The translations under genes were made by a program, and so were the position numbers. From Planctomycetota bacterium (lineage in GTDB: Bacteria > Planctomycetota > Planctomycetia > Pirellulales > Lacipirellulaceae): a DNA stretch of 36,015 bases. The notes under the pieces were generated by a model. It did no database searches and was not told where the DNA came from. It saw only the letters and a program-made list of their open reading frames with translations. The stretch lies in assembly GCA_003576855.1 (NCBI GenBank), contig QEVI01000008.1, positions 1 through 36,015 on the forward strand, given 5' to 3'. Below, piece by piece: positions 1 to 6,991 of this stretch (its first letter is position 1; each line of letters starts with the position of its first letter).

Positions 1-1623
1 GAGCACCGGGCGCCCGTAGTTGGCCAGCACGATCGCCAGGTCGGCGGCGTCGACGGCGCCGTTGCCATCGGCGTCCGCCGGCGATGGGGCGGTCGTCGCC
101 ACGGCGCGCTGCCACGCGAGGAAATCGCCGCCGTCCACGCGATTGTCGCCGCTCGCGTCGCCTACGACTTCGTCGCTGACGCGAATGACGACCTCCGGCA
201 AGTCGCCCGCCAGCGTGATCTGCCGGTCGCCGGCCGGCCCGGCGCGGTAGACCGGCCCCATTTGGCCGGGCGAGGCGAACATCACTTGGGCGTCGGCCGT
301 CAGCTCGCCGGCATGGCTCATGCCGCGGGCGCCAATCTGCAGGTGGAATCCCGTCGGGCCGTCCAGCGGCAACGAGCGGACCGTGAACGACGCCACCCGC
401 CACGCCGGTCCCAGCGGCGTCGCCGCGCTCGACGCATCGCCGGCGAGCGGCCAGGGGCCGATGCCAATGCCGACCGAGCCGCCGAAGGTCGTCTGGTTCG
501 TAGCGGTGAGGCCGTAGACGCCGTCGGCGAGGCCCAATGCGGCGATGTCGTCGGGCGAGAGCGTCTTCAGGCTGAGGTTGGGATTCAGCGGATCCACATA
601 CGCCGAATCGTATGCCATGCTGAATCGGCTCACGTCGGAACCTGGTTGGTCGTCCACGTCGAAGCGGGGGTTGACCAGTCGCACGCTGTCCAGCACGTCG
701 ACGACCGCGGCGCTTCCGTCGCTGGCGACGATGTTCAGCGAGAGGTTTTGCAGTTGCTTGAAGAAGCCCGCCGCATCGCGGCCGGGTTGGGCCCAGATGT
801 GAAAGGCGGCGTACTCGCCTTGCGCCGCGCTGGCGGGGCGGAGCAGATCGACCTCGAGCGATCCCGACGGCCCGACGTACCCCGCCGCCGGATCGACGGC
901 CGAGCGGGAAATCCAGAACCGGGCCGGCGCCGGCTGCGGTTGGGCTAGCGCCGCAACGCGGGCGTCCGGCAGCACCTCGTCGAACAGGAACGCCTCGTCC
1001 ACCAGGCCGTCCAGCACGGGCGAGCCCGGGCCGCGTTGGCCCATCGCGAGCACGTCAATCGATGCGGGATTCACAACGCCCGTTCGCGTGGCGACTGGCA
1101 GGCCGTCGATAAACAGCCGGGTCGTCTGCGCGCTGGCGTCGAACGTCTCGACGATGTGCCGCCAGACGCCCGGAGAGAGCGCCGCCGGGCTCGCGGCGTA
1201 CGGCGAGGCTCCGCCGGCGAAGGCCCGAACCCGCCCGTCGGCGGCGTAGGCGATCCCGCCGCCGTGGTTGACGTCGCCCAGGATGGCGGCCTCGCCGGCG
1301 CCGGCCGGCGGAGTGCGGAACAACACGTGCGCTCCGAGCGTGAACGACTGCTGGCCGGCGACGAGCTGGCCGGCCTGGTTCACCAATCGCGACGATACGC
1401 CGTCCAGCGACACGGCCTGGCCGAACCGACCGGCGACCAGCGGCGCCGATCCGCCCGCCAGTGTGAAATCATGGCCGTGGCCGCTGCTATCGGAGTAGTC
1501 GCGATCGAACGACCAGCGGCCGAGCAAGGCGGCTGCGGCGGTCGCCGGCCATAGCAGGGCGACGCAGGCCGCCGCCCTGATCCCGACGTCGATCGCGACG
1601 ATTGCGCAGCGAGAACGGCGCAT
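1..1623 (-). CDS. LamG-like secreted protein with dockerin-type repeat (3' end outside window)
   Basis: The minus-strand frame stays open from an ATG at 1623 to the window edge (541 codons), so the C-terminus is missing. Residues 1-31 form a signal peptide with an Arg-rich start, a hydrophobic stretch and an ATAAA end. Residues of about 33-225 read like a LamG/concanavalin-type domain (LGRWSFDRDYSDSSGHGHD, then a VWRHIVETFD segment and FIDGLPV). A middle region of about 250 residues is unrecognised. Near the edge a dockerin-like pair of Ca-loops follows (DASGDNRVDGGDF and DADGNGAVDAADL, about residues 489-536). In planctomycetes this layout usually ends soon after, often with a PEP-CTERM tail, but that part lies outside. 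The likely role is an exported glycan- or surface-binding protein; no catalytic motif was seen. The domain call is fairly safe, the function is not. Confidence 0.8.
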   Translation of the reverse strand, partial: MRRSRCAIVAIDVGIRAAACVALLWPATAAAALLGRWSFDRDYSDSSGHGHDFTLAGGSAPLVAGRFGQAVSLDGVSSRLVNQAGQLVAGQQSFTLGAHVLFRTPPAGAGEAAILGDVNHGGGIAYAADGRVRAFAGGASPYAASPAALSPGVWRHIVETFDASAQTTRLFIDGLPVATRTGVVNPASIDVLAMGQRGPGSPVLDGLVDEAFLFDEVLPDARVAALAQPQPAPARFWISRSAVDPAAGYVGPSGSLEVDLLRPASAAQGEYAAFHIWAQPGRDAAGFFKQLQNLSLNIVASDGSAAVVDVLDSVRLVNPRFDVDDQPGSDVSRFSMAYDSAYVDPLNPNLSLKTLSPDDIAALGLADGVYGLTATNQTTFGGSVGIGIGPWPLAGDASSAATPLGPAWRVASFTVRSLPLDGPTGFHLQIGARGMSHAGELTADAQVMFASPGQMGPVYRAGPAGDRQITLAGDLPEVVIRVSDEVVGDASGDNRVDGGDFLAWQRAVATTAPSPADADGNGAVDAADLAIVLANYGRPVL

Positions 1624-1803
1624 AGTCCACCGCCAAGTTCTGAGCCCGTGGTCTACTCCGCTACGGCTACCATCGCGAAAAGCATGCGGAGCGTGCCATC
1701 GTACGCCACCAGCGGGCCCCGCTGCACGGTAGCAGCAGCGCCGCGAAGCAGCAATCAAATCCAGATTTCCCGCCCAAAACGGGGGGGCGAGTGCAGTGGC
1801 CCC

Positions 1804-1862
1804 TGGCTGGAGCCAAGAGGAGGGATCGCCTCTCGCGGGAGCGTGAGGACTGCTTGGCTCGA
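1804..1862. repeat. Composite palindrome in intergenic spacer (palindrome family copy 1)
   Basis: This element lies in the 290-base spacer 1624-1913. An outer inverted repeat, GAGCCAAG at 1810-1817 and CTTGGCTC at 1853-1860, encloses an inner stem of CCTCTCGC (1829-1836) and GCGTGAGG (1841-1848) with one mismatch and a GGGA loop. The inner core CTCGCGGGAGCG is the reverse complement of the core at 3604-3615, so both belong to one dispersed family. It lies about 50-110 bases downstream of the stop of the 1914-3071 gene and could act on transcript ends, but there is no T-tract. No other feature was seen in this spacer. Confidence 0.6.
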
Positions 1863-1913
1863 GCGGAACGAACTGCAAACGTCGCTGCCGCCTTCTGACT
1901 TTGACATTGACCG

Positions 1914-3071
1914 TCAGGCGTATACCAACTGGACCAGGTCGTCTACGATCGCCTCAGGCATTTCAAGCACGAATCGCTTGAACATTGTCTTGCATTGATC
2001 CAATAGCCCGCTCGACAGCTCTCTGGCGAACTTGGCTTCGTCGAACTCGCCGTTCTTGGCTAGCGACGCCAACGTAGCGCGCTTTAGCAATTCGGTAAGG
2101 GCGCCAAAAGTATCCGTAGTGAACAAGGCGATCACCCGCTTGTACAAGTAACCCTTCACTTTCGCCTTGATGATCTCCTGGCCCATGCCGAGCGCGGGCG
2201 CGACGAAGCCGTCGATTCTTTTGAAAACAGTCTCCCGCGTGGCGTCGACAAGGGAGGCGACCAGCGCGGCCGCGGCGGCGGTTGCGCCCTTTGCTATTGC
2301 GCGGTTCACCGGCTCCGCCTGGCCAGTGAACGCACGTAACCGGTCCTCCGCGCGGATGGCCCGCACTTCTTTGGCGGCTTCTTTGATAAAAGCCAACACG
2401 GCCGCCTGCGTAGCTTCGGGGACGACGCCGACGAGCGCCTTCGCCAGCAACCGCAGCAGGCGCACCAGACCGCGACGAACCAGGGCCCTAACCAGCTTGC
2501 GCTTTATTTTCTTGAAGATCGCTTTCCCGATCGACGCCGTGCCGAAAGACGCACCGGTTTCGGCGATGAACTGCGCAGCCTCCGTGAATGGCTTCAGATC
2601 GCTAGCCATCGTCCGCATGCGCCAAATGAATCCCAAGTCGTCGAATCCCGTACGCCCATAGAGACTCCAACGCACAGGATGCCCCAAGGGGATGGGCGGG
2701 CTTTGGTCCATCAGAAGCACCTTCTGCATCCATAGCGCGCCGTCGCCGGGCTGCGTCGGGATGATTTTTTGTATCACCCAGGCCGTCGGGTATTGAGCCT
2801 GTTCCACCCCGACGAACAACAGCGCGAGTTCCAGCAACGGGTCCATTGCGGCGGGTTCGCCGTTCATCGCGTTCCACACATCGGGATAGCACCGCTGTAG
2901 CTCGTCGAGCGTAATCGTCCCAGTAAGGATCAGATCTCCTTCGATATAGAAGCTGCGCCCCTTGCCATTTGGATAGGTGAGCTTGTCAACGGCTGGGTTG
3001 TACTTCTCGTCCTTGTACTCGTTCATCATGGGCCTTCCGTGCCGCTCGTAGATCTTCAAGATCGCGCCCAT
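1914..3071 (-). CDS. Hypothetical protein, 385 aa, basic amphipathic core
   Basis: I do not recognise this family. The start is an ATG at 3071 with a good ribosome binding site (AGGAG, six bases upstream). There is no signal peptide. Residues 1-140 look globular (Tyr- and Trp-containing, with a PNGKGRSFYIEGDLILTG segment). From about residue 175 the protein becomes helical and strongly basic (KAIFKKIKRKLVRALVRRG), followed by Ala-rich amphipathic helices (GATAAAAALVASLVDATRE). Its sequence is less GC-extreme than its neighbours, which hints at a different origin. Membrane-active or toxin-like behaviour is possible from the basic/Ala helices but is pure inference. It stands alone on the minus strand, divergent from the metalloprotease gene. 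The reading frame is convincing; the function is unknown. Confidence 0.75.
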   Translation of the reverse strand: MGAILKIYERHGRPMMNEYKDEKYNPAVDKLTYPNGKGRSFYIEGDLILTGTITLDELQRCYPDVWNAMNGEPAAMDPLLELALLFVGVEQAQYPTAWVIQKIIPTQPGDGALWMQKVLLMDQSPPIPLGHPVRWSLYGRTGFDDLGFIWRMRTMASDLKPFTEAAQFIAETGASFGTASIGKAIFKKIKRKLVRALVRRGLVRLLRLLAKALVGVVPEATQAAVLAFIKEAAKEVRAIRAEDRLRAFTGQAEPVNRAIAKGATAAAAALVASLVDATRETVFKRIDGFVAPALGMGQEIIKAKVKGYLYKRVIALFTTDTFGALTELLKRATLASLAKNGEFDEAKFARELSSGLLDQCKTMFKRFVLEMPEAIVDDLVQLVYA

Positions 3072-3600
3072 GGTTGCTCCTGATCATGATGGCGTGTAAC
3101 CGGCAATGAACTGGCCGGTTGCCCGGCCGCTGCCAAGGAATCGCCAAACGCCGCTGAACAGTGACATGGGTAACGGTGAAGCGCGCGAGATGGGTGGCGC
3201 AGGCGGCTTGCCGACGATGGCGCTGCCAACTGTCCGGCCCGCGGGAGCACGTACGCGAGAGAACTCGACAAATCTGCTGCAATCTTGCGCAGTTCCGCCG
3301 ACTTCTCCGGTCTGTGCCGTGTGATGTGCGGACTCGTGTGCACTGTGCTCTTTGGATCGCCTTTGGCGGCGGCGGGTGTGCAGCGCTGGCACACTCGACG
3401 TTGAATAAGCGCGCTATTGCCGCTGGCGGTGTATCGACGCCTGGCCCCGCCTTGGCTGTCGCCCGTTGAATGGCGCCGCGGCGGTGCATGAATTCTGGTA
3501 GTGGTCGATAACCCTCGTCGTGGCGGACCAGCCAGATCGCTCCGCGGCCTGGAGACGCGAATACGGGCGGGCTTGCGGCGCAGGGCTTGTTTTACGTAGT

Positions 3601-3654
3601 CATCTCGCTCCCGCGAGATGAGACTCCTTTCGCTGAGCGAGAGCACTACAGTGC
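3601..3654. repeat. Cluster of three adjacent hairpins (palindrome family copy 2)
   Basis: CATCTCGC (3601-3608), loop TCCC, then GCGAGATG (3613-3620) is a perfect 8-bp stem. It is followed by CTTTCGCT (3627-3634) and AGCGAGAG (3636-3643), complementary with one wobble, and by GCACT-AC-AGTGC (3643-3654). The core CTCGCTCCCGCGAG of the first hairpin recurs, with small changes, at 1829-1848 (reverse) and 6909-6925. Flanking AGT and ACT trinucleotides extend the symmetry. It resembles a REP-type intergenic palindrome rather than a terminator because there is no T-tract. Confidence 0.6.
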
Positions 3655-3747
3655 GTTTGCTGCGCACGCCCCGACAAGCGTTATTAGCCACTAGCGCCAG
3701 ATGTGATGAGTCGCCTCGCTGGCGCGGGGCCGCGGCATGACTTAGGA

Positions 3748-3818
3748 CGAAGACCATTTGCGGCGGAAGACGCCTCACCCAGCGTGGGCGAGGCGTTGGT
3801 CTTCGGGTTGCGCCGCAA
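3748..3818 (+). promoter_or_regulatory. Interleaved inverted repeats in the leader of the metalloprotease gene
   Basis: Three pairs of complementary segments are packed into 71 bases that end 19 bases before the ATG at 3838. Pair A is CGAAGACCA (3748-3756) with TGGTCTTCG (3797-3805). Pair B is TTGCGGCG (3758-3765) with CGCCGCAA (3811-3818). Pair C is ACGCCTC (3770-3776) with GAGGCGT (3790-3796), extended inside by CCCA and TGGG. C nests inside A, while A and B interleave, so the RNA could form a pseudoknot or switch between two folds. The segment B' ends just before the AGGGG ribosome binding site (about 3826-3830). The pairing is direct observation; a regulatory role is inference. Confidence 0.5.
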
Positions 3819-3837
3819 TCTCGTAAGGGGCATAGTC

Positions 3838-6813
3838 ATGATAGGTGCACACCCGACATGCTGTACTGAGGGCAGCCGGGCAAGTCGAAGGCTCGCCTTT
3901 GAGTTGATGGAACCGCGATGCCTGCTGGCCGTCGATTTCGACGCCAGCGGGTTGATCGACGCCGGCGACTTAACGGTGTGGAAGTCGAACTTCGGCGTGG
4001 CCGTCGGCGCCAGTTACTCCAACGGCGACGGCGACGGAGACGGCGACGTCGATGGAGCGGACTTCCTGAACTGGCAGACCAACCTTGGCCGAACGTGGGT
4101 GATCGAGCCGAGCGGCCAGGTTGACGGCGTGAATCTGCAGCGGGCGCCGGTCGAGACGACTTCCACCGAGTACGCGGACATCCCCGGGATGTCCACGGTC
4201 GTCACGAATACCGAGACCAGCAACTTCGCTATCACGTTCAGCGCCGAGTGGGCGAGCGTCACGGCCGGCAAGCGGCTGTTCGTGCGAGCCGTCGTGGACG
4301 GCGCGCCGGTAAGCGACGTCGTCTTGGCCTATGACAACGCGCCTCGAACGCGGTCCTTCACCTTCCTCGCAGCGAATGTAAGCGCCGGCTCGCACACGGT
4401 CACGTGCCAATGGGCGGTCGACGCGGGAGGCACGGGGCGGGTCTACGACAGTTCGCTCGCCGTCGTCGCCGGAGCTGCCGCGGGGGGCGACGCCGTGGTG
4501 GCCGGCGTCAGCTTGCAGCGCGCTCCCGTGGAGACGACTTCGACGAGCTATGTCGATGTGCCCGGCATGTCGACGTCCGTCACGACGGAGCAGGCCGGCA
4601 ACCTGGCGATCACCTTCAGCGCCGAGTGGGCGAGCGTCACGGCCGGCAAGCGGATGTTCGTACAGGCCGTCGTGGACGGCGCGGCGGTGAGCGACGTCGC
4701 CTTCGCATACGATGAGTCACTGCAAACGCGATCGTTTACCTTTCTGCGGGAAGGCCTGGCGCCGGGCCGACACACGGTCAAGGTCCAGTGGGCAATGGAC
4801 TCGGGCGGCACGGGCCGGATCTACGATAGTTCGCTCGTGGCGGTCGCCGCTCCCGCCAGCGGGGAGGAAAGCCTCGTGGCGGGCGTCCACCTGCAACGCG
4901 CCCCGGTCGATACGACTTCGACCGGCTATGTCGACGTGCCCGGCATGTCGAAGACGATAACGACGCAGTACACCAGCAACCTGGCGATCGCCTTCAGCGC
5001 GGAGTGGGCGACGGTCACCGCCGGCAAGCGGATGTTCGTGCAGGCCGTGGTCGACGGGGCGCCGGTAAGCAACGTGGTGTTGGCGTACAACGAATCGACC
5101 AAGACGCGCTCGTTTACGTTTGTCCGCGAAAACGTCGCACCGGGCAGCCACAACGTGAAGCTCCAGTGGGCCGTCGATGCGGACGCGGCCGGACGGATCT
5201 ACGACAGCTCGCTTACGGTGATCGCCGCCGCCAACGCCCTGCCCGATCTTGATGCGAAGTTTGGCGCGCTCGAACCAGTGCGGAACAATGCGAATCTGCT
5301 GACGATCCTGTGGGATCCGCACCGGCCAGAGCATCCGGCGCCGAGCACCGACGACGTATATGATCTGCTCTACGGCAGCGGCGACAGCGTAAAGCAATAC
5401 TTCCTCGAGAACTCCGGAGGGCAGTTCACGATCCAGAACGCCGGTTTTACCGGGTGGTACGATGCACTTAACCCGTGGCAGGACTATTGGCAGCACGACC
5501 CCAACTCCGGCGACGGGTGGATCGGCGGCCACAGCAAGAAATGGGCCGAGGCCATCCGCCTGGCCGACGCGACGTTCGACTATAGCCTGTACGACGCCAA
5601 CGGCGACGGCACGGTGATGCCCGACGAGCTGGGCATTTTGATGGTGATTCCGCAGAACAGTCCGTTCGGGACGGTGCGGGGAGTCGTCGGCCGCGAGTTG
5701 CCCGTCGTTGAGCCGTTGATCGTCGACGGCGTGAAAATCACGCTGATCGCCGAGGCCTATATCGGCGCACCGGTCAGCATGGGCCTGGCGGCTCACGAAT
5801 TGAGCCACCTGTTTCTTGACGCGGCCGATATGTACTTCACGTTCTTTCAACCTTACGCCGCGGGGCGGTATTCGATCATGGACCAGTCGCCCAGGGATCC
5901 TGCGCATTTGGACCCCGTGCACAAGCTGCGATTGGGCTGGCTCGCGCCGCACCAAGCGCTGTCGAGCGGTTGGACCCAGTTGCGCGACGTGGAGTCGAGC
6001 GGCGAGGTGGTGGTTTTGGCCGACCCGCGTAGTCGGCCTCGCGAGTACTTTATCGTCGAGAACCGGTGGCCGGGCGCCGGCTTCGATCGCATCCTGCCGG
6101 ACCGCGGACTCGCCATTTGGCAGGTGATCGAAGATCCGGCCGCGTATGGAAGCCTGCCCGCGCCCAGCGGCGTCGATGCTACGAGTTGGAACGGGGTAGC
6201 CGCGGGCGATTGGGGCCGGCGGGCGATCCGGATGATTCGGCCCGTGTACGGCCCGCCGTTTAACGACCTGCTGGCGCTGTGGGACGGCAGCCAGCCGGCG
6301 ACGGGCTATGACGTCGCCCTGAAGTGGTCGGACGGCGCGAGCAGCCCGTTTACGATCCGCAGCATTTCGGCGGCGGGTCCGCAAATGTCGTTTTACATTG
6401 ACATCGCCGGGGCGCCGCTGGCCGAGGCGGCGGGGCCGGAGATGAGTGCAGCACTCGCCGCGGCGGGGGCCGAAGCGGCAGGCCGCGCGAATCGCGACGG
6501 GGCAATCCCGGCGGATCAGGTCCGCGCCGCCTACGCGCTGGCGCTGCGGAATTACTGGAGGGACGTCGCCCTGGCGTCGGACGCTGCAGCGCCGATCCGC
6601 CGCGACGTACGCCTGGTCGAAGCGACGCAACGGCCGCCTGCATCGGCGACAAGTCCGATGGAGTCGGCCCGTGGAACGCGCTGGGGCGGCGATGCCTTGA
6701 GTAGTCTCAAGGACGAGGCGAGCGCTACGCGGGATAGGGCGCTGGGGGAACTCGAGGGTCTGCGTCCGCTGACGGAGAACCTGCTAGCTCCGTTCACCGC
6801 AATCGAAGCCTAG
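3838..6813 (+). CDS. LEPR-XLL M6-family metalloprotease with dockerin and three 126-aa repeats
   Basis: This is a predicted secreted protein of 991 aa. I chose the ATG at 3838, which is preceded by AGGGG, over an upstream in-frame GTG at 3703, because it places the planctomycete LEPR-XLL motif (LMEPRCLLA, residues 23-31) at the N-terminus as expected. Residues 32-85 are a dockerin-like pair of Ca-loops (NGDGDGDGDVDGADF). Residues 98-475 are three 126-aa tandem repeats, predicted beta-rich. The remainder resembles M6 (immune inhibitor A-like) peptidases: a zinc site HELSH (653-657) followed by LFLDAADMY, a Met-turn-like YSIMDQ, and a downstream KLRLGW. An EF-hand-like loop (DANGDGTVMPDEL) precedes the zinc site. 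The C-terminal 120 residues are Ala-rich and unassigned; no PEP-CTERM tail was seen. The likely role is extracellular proteolysis. The peptidase call is good; the substrate is unknown. Confidence 0.82.
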   Translation: MIGAHPTCCTEGSRASRRLAFELMEPRCLLAVDFDASGLIDAGDLTVWKSNFGVAVGASYSNGDGDGDGDVDGADFLNWQTNLGRTWVIEPSGQVDGVNLQRAPVETTSTEYADIPGMSTVVTNTETSNFAITFSAEWASVTAGKRLFVRAVVDGAPVSDVVLAYDNAPRTRSFTFLAANVSAGSHTVTCQWAVDAGGTGRVYDSSLAVVAGAAAGGDAVVAGVSLQRAPVETTSTSYVDVPGMSTSVTTEQAGNLAITFSAEWASVTAGKRMFVQAVVDGAAVSDVAFAYDESLQTRSFTFLREGLAPGRHTVKVQWAMDSGGTGRIYDSSLVAVAAPASGEESLVAGVHLQRAPVDTTSTGYVDVPGMSKTITTQYTSNLAIAFSAEWATVTAGKRMFVQAVVDGAPVSNVVLAYNESTKTRSFTFVRENVAPGSHNVKLQWAVDADAAGRIYDSSLTVIAAANALPDLDAKFGALEPVRNNANLLTILWDPHRPEHPAPSTDDVYDLLYGSGDSVKQYFLENSGGQFTIQNAGFTGWYDALNPWQDYWQHDPNSGDGWIGGHSKKWAEAIRLADATFDYSLYDANGDGTVMPDELGILMVIPQNSPFGTVRGVVGRELPVVEPLIVDGVKITLIAEAYIGAPVSMGLAAHELSHLFLDAADMYFTFFQPYAAGRYSIMDQSPRDPAHLDPVHKLRLGWLAPHQALSSGWTQLRDVESSGEVVVLADPRSRPREYFIVENRWPGAGFDRILPDRGLAIWQVIEDPAAYGSLPAPSGVDATSWNGVAAGDWGRRAIRMIRPVYGPPFNDLLALWDGSQPATGYDVALKWSDGASSPFTIRSISAAGPQMSFYIDIAGAPLAEAAGPEMSAALAAAGAEAAGRANRDGAIPADQVRAAYALALRNYWRDVALASDAAAPIRRDVRLVEATQRPPASATSPMESARGTRWGGDALSSLKDEASATRDRALGELEGLRPLTENLLAPFTAIEA
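4129..5262 (+). repeat. Three in-frame 378-bp tandem repeats
   Basis: Units begin at 4129, 4507 and 4885, exactly 378 bases (126 codons) apart. Each encodes the same pattern: LQRAPV(E/D)TTST, PGMS, FSAEWA(S/T)VTAGKR, (V/A)VVDGA, TRSFTF, a Gly/His turn, QWA(V/M)D and (R)(V/I)YDSSL. Identity is visibly high at the protein level with many synonymous differences, so the duplication is not recent or has been codon-scrambled. They sit between the dockerin-like module and the peptidase and probably act as a beta-rich spacer or binding module. Confidence 0.85.
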
Positions 6814-6907
6814 CGACGGTTATGCAGACCGGCATGGCATGGTTGTGCAGGGCGCGCCGCGATGCAGCGCTGCGGATGGACGCCGCTGCCGTCGAAACGA
6901 ACGTAGC

Positions 6908-6958
6908 AATCTCGCTCCGCGAGATTAGACGACGCCTCGGGCGCCGCTCCGGCGGCGC
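6908..6958. repeat. Two hairpins in the convergent gap (palindrome family copy 3)
   Basis: AATCTCGC (6908-6915), loop TCC, GCGAGATT (6919-6926) is a perfect 8-bp stem of the same family as the element at 3601-3620. It is followed by GCGCCG (6941-6946) and CGGCGC (6953-6958). They lie in the 178-base gap 6814-6991 between two convergent genes. The position suits a bidirectional transcript end, but neither stem has a clear T-tract, so a terminator role is only possible. Confidence 0.55.
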
Positions 6959-6991
6959 GTTGAGCCGCGGCTGGCGGGGGTCTCAGCGGTG

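Larger units (their letters stand above)
3072..3837. other. Divergent intergenic region with hairpins, no convincing gene
   Basis: These 766 bases separate the minus-strand hypothetical gene from the plus-strand metalloprotease gene. Several open frames of 60-240 codons exist on both strands, but they are Arg/Pro/Ala-rich, overlap each other and lack domains, so I read them as composition artefacts. The visible structure is a run of three hairpins at 3601-3654 and interleaved inverted repeats at 3748-3818, which lie in the probable leader of the downstream gene. I could not pick promoters with confidence. Confidence 0.6.

Noticed and set aside
3056..3778. Overlapping frames on both strands in the 3.1-3.8 kb spacer
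   Set aside because: Arg/Pro/Ala-rich, overlapping each other, no ribosome binding sites or domains.
3703..3837. Upstream GTG start for the metalloprotease
   Set aside because: It would put 45 residues before the N-terminal LEPR-XLL motif and translate the hairpin region.
4018..4062. Short GGCGAC microsatellite-like repeat
   Set aside because: Explained by the Asp-Gly codons of the dockerin Ca-loop; the same holds at about 34030-34065.
4717..6630. 637-codon minus-strand frame opposite the metalloprotease
   Set aside because: Arg/Val/Gly-rich composition without domains, fully opposite a gene with clear motifs; a mirror frame caused by high GC.
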